Positions 60,176 through 64,000 of a stretch of 64,000 bases of DNA are shown here, in pieces (within the stretch, counting starts at the first letter, position 1; each line of letters starts with the position of its first letter). This DNA comes from Actinoalloteichus_B caeruleus (lineage in GTDB: Bacteria > Actinomycetota > Actinomycetes > Mycobacteriales > Pseudonocardiaceae), in NCBI RefSeq assembly GCF_000718005.1, contig NZ_JODV01000002.1; one strand, given 5' to 3'. The notes beneath the pieces are model-generated. The model did no database searches. It was not told where the DNA came from and saw nothing but the letters and a program-made list of their open reading frames with translations. Both the position numbers and the translations under genes were made by a program.

Positions 60176-61741
60176 TCAACGCTGCTGGTCGCGGTCCCTG
60201 CGGTGACCACCCTGACCGCCGTGGCGACGGGCCCGCCCGTCCCGGGCACCACCCTCGCGGTCCGAGCGGAACGCCGGGTCCCGGCGGCTCGACCGCCCGG
60301 TACCCGCGGCGCCCCGGCCCCGACCACCGGCACGAGCGCCGTCCCGGGGGCCGTCACGACGCGGCGCCCTGGCCGGACGCTTCGGCTTCGACTCCGGCAC
60401 CGGCTCCCCGCTGGGGGTCCGAGCGCCGGTGAGCTCCGCCAGCTGCTCGTCACCCGGCAGCACCCGGGTCACGGTGGGCCGCACCCCGGCGCGCCCCGTC
60501 AACGAGTTGACGCTGCGACGCTGCTCGTCGAGCACGAGCGTCACCACGGTGCCCGACTCGCCGGCCCGCGCGGTCCGGCCCGCGCGGTGCAGGTAGTCCT
60601 TGGGGTCGGACGGCGGGTCGACGTGGACGACCAGGCTCACGTTGTCCACGTGGATCCCGCGCGCCGCCACGTCGGTGGCCACCAGCACCGGAGTGGTGCC
60701 CTCGCGGAACTCGCCGAGGGTGCGGGTCCGGGCGTTCTGGGTCTTGCCGCCGTGCAGCGCCCCGGCCGCGACCCCGACCTGGCGCAGCTTGCGAGCCACC
60801 CGGTCGGCGCTGTGCTTGGTGCGCACGAACATGATGGTGCGGCCCTCACGGGCACCGATGGAGGCCAACACGTCCGGCTTGTGCTCGTCGGTGACCAGCA
60901 GCACGTGGTGGTCCATCGTGTTCACGCTCGCCGACGGCGGAGCCACCGCGTGCACGACGGGGTCGGTCAGGTACTGCCGCACCAGCGCGTCCACGTCCCG
61001 GTCCAGCGTCGCGGAGAACAGCAGCCGCTGCCCGTCGGGACGCACCAGGTCGAGGATCGCCCTGACCTGCGGCAGGAACCCCATGTCGGCCATCTGGTCG
61101 GCCTCGTCCAGCGCGCTGAGGCCGATGTCGGACAGCGAGCAGGTGCCCTGCCGGACGTGGTCGGACAACCGTCCCGGGGTGGCGATCAGCAGGTCGACCC
61201 CGCGCCGCAGCGCGTTCACCTGCTTGGGGAAGGACGTGCCGCCGACGACGGTCGCGCAACGCAGGCCGAGCGCCACCGCGAACGGCTGGAGCGCGTCGTG
61301 GACCTGCATCGCCAGTTCCCGGGTGGGCACCAGCACCAGGCCCCGGGGACGCATCGGCTGCGAGGTGCCGTCGAGCAGCCTGACCAGGAGGGGAAGCCCG
61401 AAGGCGAGGGTCTTGCCCGAGCCGGTCTGCCCCCGTCCCAGCACGTCGCGGCCGGCCAGCACGTCCGGCAGCGTCGCGGCCTGGATCGGGAACGGCTCGG
61501 TGATGCCCCGCTGGGTCAGCGCGGCGACGAGGCGGTCGGGGAGCCCGAGCTCGGTGAAGGACGGGATCGGGCCGGTGAACTCGGTGATGGTCGGTTCGAG
61601 CAGCGGCGACGGCTCGACCACCTGCGCGGAGCGGCGGGAGTCACCCCGCCGGCGGCGGGGGCGGAACCCTCCGCCTCCCCCGTTCCGGCGTGGGCCGGAA
61701 CGACGGGGCGACGGGGCGCGATCCGCGGACGTAGTGGGCAC
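60176..61741 (-). CDS. DEAD-box RNA helicase
   Basis: A 521-residue ATP-dependent RNA helicase. An Arg/Gly/Pro-rich N-terminus precedes the core: Q-motif FTELGLPDRLVAALTQRGI and FPIQ, Walker A GRGQTGSGKTLAFG, PTRELAMQ, ATPGR, LDEADQMADMGF, FSATLDRDVD, and motif VI HRAGRTARAG. The C-terminal ~110 residues are a basic RGG-like tail. I chose GTG 61741 because GGAGG lies six bases before it; ATG 61759, six codons earlier, lacks a ribosome site. Typical roles are ribosome assembly and cold adaptation. Confidence 0.93.
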   Translation of the reverse strand: MPTTSADRAPSPRRSGPRRNGGGGGFRPRRRRGDSRRSAQVVEPSPLLEPTITEFTGPIPSFTELGLPDRLVAALTQRGITEPFPIQAATLPDVLAGRDVLGRGQTGSGKTLAFGLPLLVRLLDGTSQPMRPRGLVLVPTRELAMQVHDALQPFAVALGLRCATVVGGTSFPKQVNALRRGVDLLIATPGRLSDHVRQGTCSLSDIGLSALDEADQMADMGFLPQVRAILDLVRPDGQRLLFSATLDRDVDALVRQYLTDPVVHAVAPPSASVNTMDHHVLLVTDEHKPDVLASIGAREGRTIMFVRTKHSADRVARKLRQVGVAAGALHGGKTQNARTRTLGEFREGTTPVLVATDVAARGIHVDNVSLVVHVDPPSDPKDYLHRAGRTARAGESGTVVTLVLDEQRRSVNSLTGRAGVRPTVTRVLPGDEQLAELTGARTPSGEPVPESKPKRPARAPRRDGPRDGARAGGRGRGAAGTGRSSRRDPAFRSDREGGARDGRARRHGGQGGHRRDRDQQR

Positions 61742-61747
61742 AGAGAA

Positions 61748-61752
61748 CCTCC
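61748..61752 (-). promoter_or_regulatory. Ribosome site deciding the helicase start
   Basis: GGAGG on the minus strand, six bases before GTG 61741, and inside the sequence that would be coding if ATG 61759 were used. Confidence 0.6.
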
Positions 61753-62040
61753 GTGACATGGCACGCCGCGGGGACGCTCCGCGACGACAGTCGGCAGGCC
61801 GCGGAATGCGATCACAAGGACGAGCCCGGCGCCTTGGCGCCATTGGTGAACGATGGGGCACCGGTGGCCTTCGTCGAGCCATCAGCGGACGCTTGCCGAC
61901 GCGTCCGTCACGGTGCGATGCGAGCCTACACGGTCGCCGTCGGTCATCGCTCACCCCGGGGTAAGCCGTCGTGCCACCCCCCGGGCCCCGTCACCCTGAC
62001 CTCCGCATCCCTCCCGACACGTCCCGGTCAACCTCCGGCG

Positions 62041-62457
62041 TCACCCGGCCAGGCCCGACACGCTCCGACACCACCGGGGCGCAACGCCTTGCCACCAGCC
62101 ACGGCACGGGAGTCCGGCCGCCGCCACCAGCTCCGCGTACACCACCTCCGGGTCGGCGACCTCCGGCGGCAGTCCCCGAGCCCGGAACCAGGACAGCACC
62201 GAGTCGACATCCCGCCACGGGTGGGCGAGACCACACGGATCGCCCACGACGTCCACCAGCCGGGGCACGTCGATGACGACCAGGCGGCCCCCCTCGACCC
62301 GGACTCGGCATCCGTCCCGGTCGACCGGTCGCGACGCTGGTCGAGGCGGTGGCCACCGCCCGACCGGCCGGGCGCGCGGTGGGACACGCGTGGCTGGGGA
62401 CTCGTCGATCGGGTCGGCCTCGCGGTCGGCGAGGTCGACGGCGCGGAAGCGGGACAC
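62041..62457 (-). CDS. Hypothetical protein, 138 residues
   Basis: A soluble protein of no family I recognise. After a polar, Pro/Arg-rich first ~50 residues comes a more ordered part (VEGGRLVVIDVPRLVDVV, ARGLPPEVADPEVVYAELVA, GLPCRGWWQGVAPRW). The GTG at 62457 has GGAGG 8 bases upstream, which supports real translation. Codon use seems normal. It sits upstream of the helicase gene on the same strand with a 299-base gap. Confidence 0.6.
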   Translation of the reverse strand: MSRFRAVDLADREADPIDESPATRVPPRARPVGRWPPPRPASRPVDRDGCRVRVEGGRLVVIDVPRLVDVVGDPCGLAHPWRDVDSVLSWFRARGLPPEVADPEVVYAELVAAAGLPCRGWWQGVAPRWCRSVSGLAG

Positions 62458-62897
62458 GGCGGGACCTCCGGGGGAGGGCGCCCCGGCCGGCTGGGAGGAG
62501 CGGGCGGCTCCCGGCCGGCGGGCGCGGCGGGCGGGCGTACGAGGGGTGCGCGCGTCGGCCACGGGGCAACTCGGCACGGGCACTTGCTCCAAGACGGCAC
62601 GCGGCGTGAACCGTGCGCCCAGCCTGACCCCACCGCCCTGCGCCGGCGACTTTTCTTCGGGGTGTGGGGACCGGGTCGACGACGGCCCTCCACCGCCGTG
62701 CCCGCGCGCCCACCCACCGCTCGGGCCCGAGGGTGCCCCGGACGGCCCAGCCCTCGACCCCACCTCCCACCGGCGCGACCTGGTCCTCCCACGGCCCACC
62801 GACGCGCCGGGCGCGACGCCCCCGCCGCGGCCGGCCGGGAGGCTCCGCACGGGGCGTGGGGGAGGGGCTCCCGCGCGTGGAGGGGTCGAGCGTTCGG
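62458..62897. other. Gap between the hypothetical gene and yaaA
   Basis: 440 bases. Open frames on the minus strand give Pro/Arg/Gly-rich translations without motifs. A CTTTTCTTCGG patch near 62650 is the only AT-richer point and might mark a promoter. Nothing else seen. Confidence 0.45.
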
Positions 62898-63644
62898 TCA
62901 GCCGCGCGGAACCACGAGGTCCAGCGCGGTGTCCGAGACCGGTTCCGCTCGCATCCCGGCGGCCAGGGCCAGCCCCGTCACGCCCTCGATGTCCGCCGGG
63001 GCGGTCCCGGCCGTGGCCAGCACGCGCGCCAGACGCCCCTTGTGCGCCTTGTTGTGGTGGCTGACCACCGTGCGCCCGCCCCCGGCGTCCTCGGACAGCA
63101 CCCGGACCGTCACCGCGCCCGGAACCGGGGCGAACGCGGCGTACGCCCCGGACCTCAGGTCCACGACCAGCCCCTCCACGCCCGCGAGGAGCGGGGCCAG
63201 CACGGGGCGCCACACCGTGCGCGGCGCCGGCAGCCCCGGCAGTCGGCTGCCGGCCGAGAGCCGGTACGCCGGCACCTGGTCGGTCGCGCGGAGCAGGCCG
63301 AACAGCGCCGAACACACCGCGAGGCGCCGCCCGGCGCGTTCCCACTCCGCCGGCCCCCACTCGGGCGCGCCCAGGGCGTCGAAGAGCACTCCGGTGTACC
63401 GGAGCAGCGCGGGAGCGGTCGGCGCGGACCACAACCTCGCGTTGCGCGCGACCTCGTCCTCCTGCCGCTCTGACAGCCCCAACGCGGACAGGCTCGCCGG
63501 CACGTCCCCGGCCAGCCCGACCAGGGCGTCGGCGACCCGGCGCCGCACCGGTTCCAACTCCGGCCAGGACAGGCCGGAGAGCCGCAGCGCGGGGCCCTGG
63601 CCGCCGCTCGACTTCGTCTCCGACGGGGGCAGCAGCACCAGCAT
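62898..63644 (-). CDS. yaaA: YaaA family peroxide-stress protein
   Basis: A 248-residue YaaA/DUF328 protein. MLVLLPPSETKSSGG is the family start, with YTGVLFDALG, CSALFGLLRATDQVPAYRL and HHNKAHKGRLARVL as later blocks. In E. coli YaaA limits free iron and DNA damage in peroxide stress. ATG 63644 is chosen; the frame is open to 63725 without similarity. The last gene seen at the right end. Confidence 0.92.
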   Translation of the reverse strand: MLVLLPPSETKSSGGQGPALRLSGLSWPELEPVRRRVADALVGLAGDVPASLSALGLSERQEDEVARNARLWSAPTAPALLRYTGVLFDALGAPEWGPAEWERAGRRLAVCSALFGLLRATDQVPAYRLSAGSRLPGLPAPRTVWRPVLAPLLAGVEGLVVDLRSGAYAAFAPVPGAVTVRVLSEDAGGGRTVVSHHNKAHKGRLARVLATAGTAPADIEGVTGLALAAGMRAEPVSDTALDLVVPRG

Positions 63645-64000
63645 GGTCGGGGAGGGTACTGAAGCGCCCCCGCCCGCCTCGCCACGCGTCACCCCCCGAC
63701 CCCGGATCCCGCCCCGCTCTCCCACGTCGGCCGCCGCCCCGACCCGGCCGAGGACCAGCCCGGTGCGCGCACCGCACGGATCGACGGCCCCACCGCCGGG
63801 CGACCGACGGCGAGGCGCGGAGCGGGGACGCGACGATCCGGGCGGTCGGTCCGCGGCCGGTAATCAGTCGCGGAGTGTCACGGCCGACTCGCTACTCTGC
63901 CCGCGAACCAACAAAGGCACACACTCGCGAGGGCCACGCGGCGCGGCCCCGGCCGCCGGCCCGGCCTCGCGTGCGCACCCGACCAGCCGAGGAGCTTGCC
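63645..64000. other. Right-end region without a recognised gene
   Basis: 356 bases up to the window edge. An AT-richer stretch around 63890-63930 (TACTCTGCCCG, CAACAAAGGCAC) looks like a promoter/leader of a gene beginning beyond the window. No tRNA or start codon with similarity could be supported. Confidence 0.4.

Noticed and set aside
59760..60206. 148-codon plus-strand frame after the iron box
   Set aside because: Arg/Pro/Gly-rich, no motif, and it overlaps the helicase terminator.
1..64000. tRNA, rRNA, CRISPR, transposase or prophage genes
   Set aside because: No tRNA T-loop/acceptor pairs in gaps, no rRNA sequence, no repeat-spacer arrays and no transposase or integrase other than housekeeping xerC were seen.

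Overview
The window is very GC-rich, gene-dense bacterial chromosome from an actinomycete. Several things point to the Pseudonocardiales or a close relative: a WhiG-type sigma factor, mycothione reductase (mycothiol metabolism), the non-mevalonate isoprenoid genes dxr and ispG, a DtxR/IdeR-type iron box, many GTG starts and many apparently leaderless genes. From memory, the first 39 kb follow the conserved actinobacterial order that in Mycobacterium tuberculosis runs, inverted, from ffh to mtr. The genus is not identifiable by eye.

Layout. 1-7 kb: ffh (C-terminal part), an amidohydrolase, two related CPBP membrane proteases, then the ribosome/tRNA block rpsP-khpA-rimM-trmD-rplS. 7-11.6 kb: lepB, rnhB, a DUF2469 gene, xerC and whiG; the yraN-comM-dprA genes usually found between DUF2469 and xerC are absent. 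10.7-16.9 kb: a convergent M23 peptidase gene that has no stop codon before it runs antisense through whiG, then rpsB-tsf-pyrH-frr-cdsA and a methyltransferase. 17.8-19.7 kb: an insertion-like pair made of an XRE/ImmA metallopeptidase and an unrecognised 236-residue protein. 19.9-37.2 kb: rlmN, a beta-carbonic anhydrase, DUF2631, a polyamine-type ABC importer (potA-D-B-C), GlsB, dxr, a site-2 protease, ispG, a GNAT protein, a lipoprotein PBP, three tiny genes, DUF3054 and map. 37-48.6 kb: mtr, a VanZ-RDD membrane protein, a PEBP protein, SRPBCC, an M48 protease, two secreted trypsins flanking a LysE exporter, ElaA, bioF and a cytochrome P450. 49-53.1 kb: three corrinoid/siroheme genes (cobM with a long disordered tail, cobL, cysG-like). 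53.2-55.5 kb: a MarR-flavin reductase-LLM oxidoreductase operon. 55.6-59.7 kb: a ferric-siderophore ABC importer under an iron box. 60.2-63.6 kb: a DEAD-box helicase, an unknown small protein and YaaA.

How the genes work together. The left half is mostly translation, RNA maturation, protein secretion/membrane proteolysis and isoprenoid/phospholipid synthesis. The right half is more accessory: secreted proteolysis, metal uptake, tetrapyrrole methylation and flavin chemistry. No rRNA, tRNA, CRISPR array, transposase or prophage structural gene was seen. The best leads for something undescribed are the XRE-ImmA/236-residue pair with its AT-rich palindrome, the stop-less M23/whiG antisense overlap, the missing DNA-processing genes, and the trio of tiny genes beside a 711-base gene-free stretch. 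All positions were read by eye; families are assigned by motif recognition without database searches.
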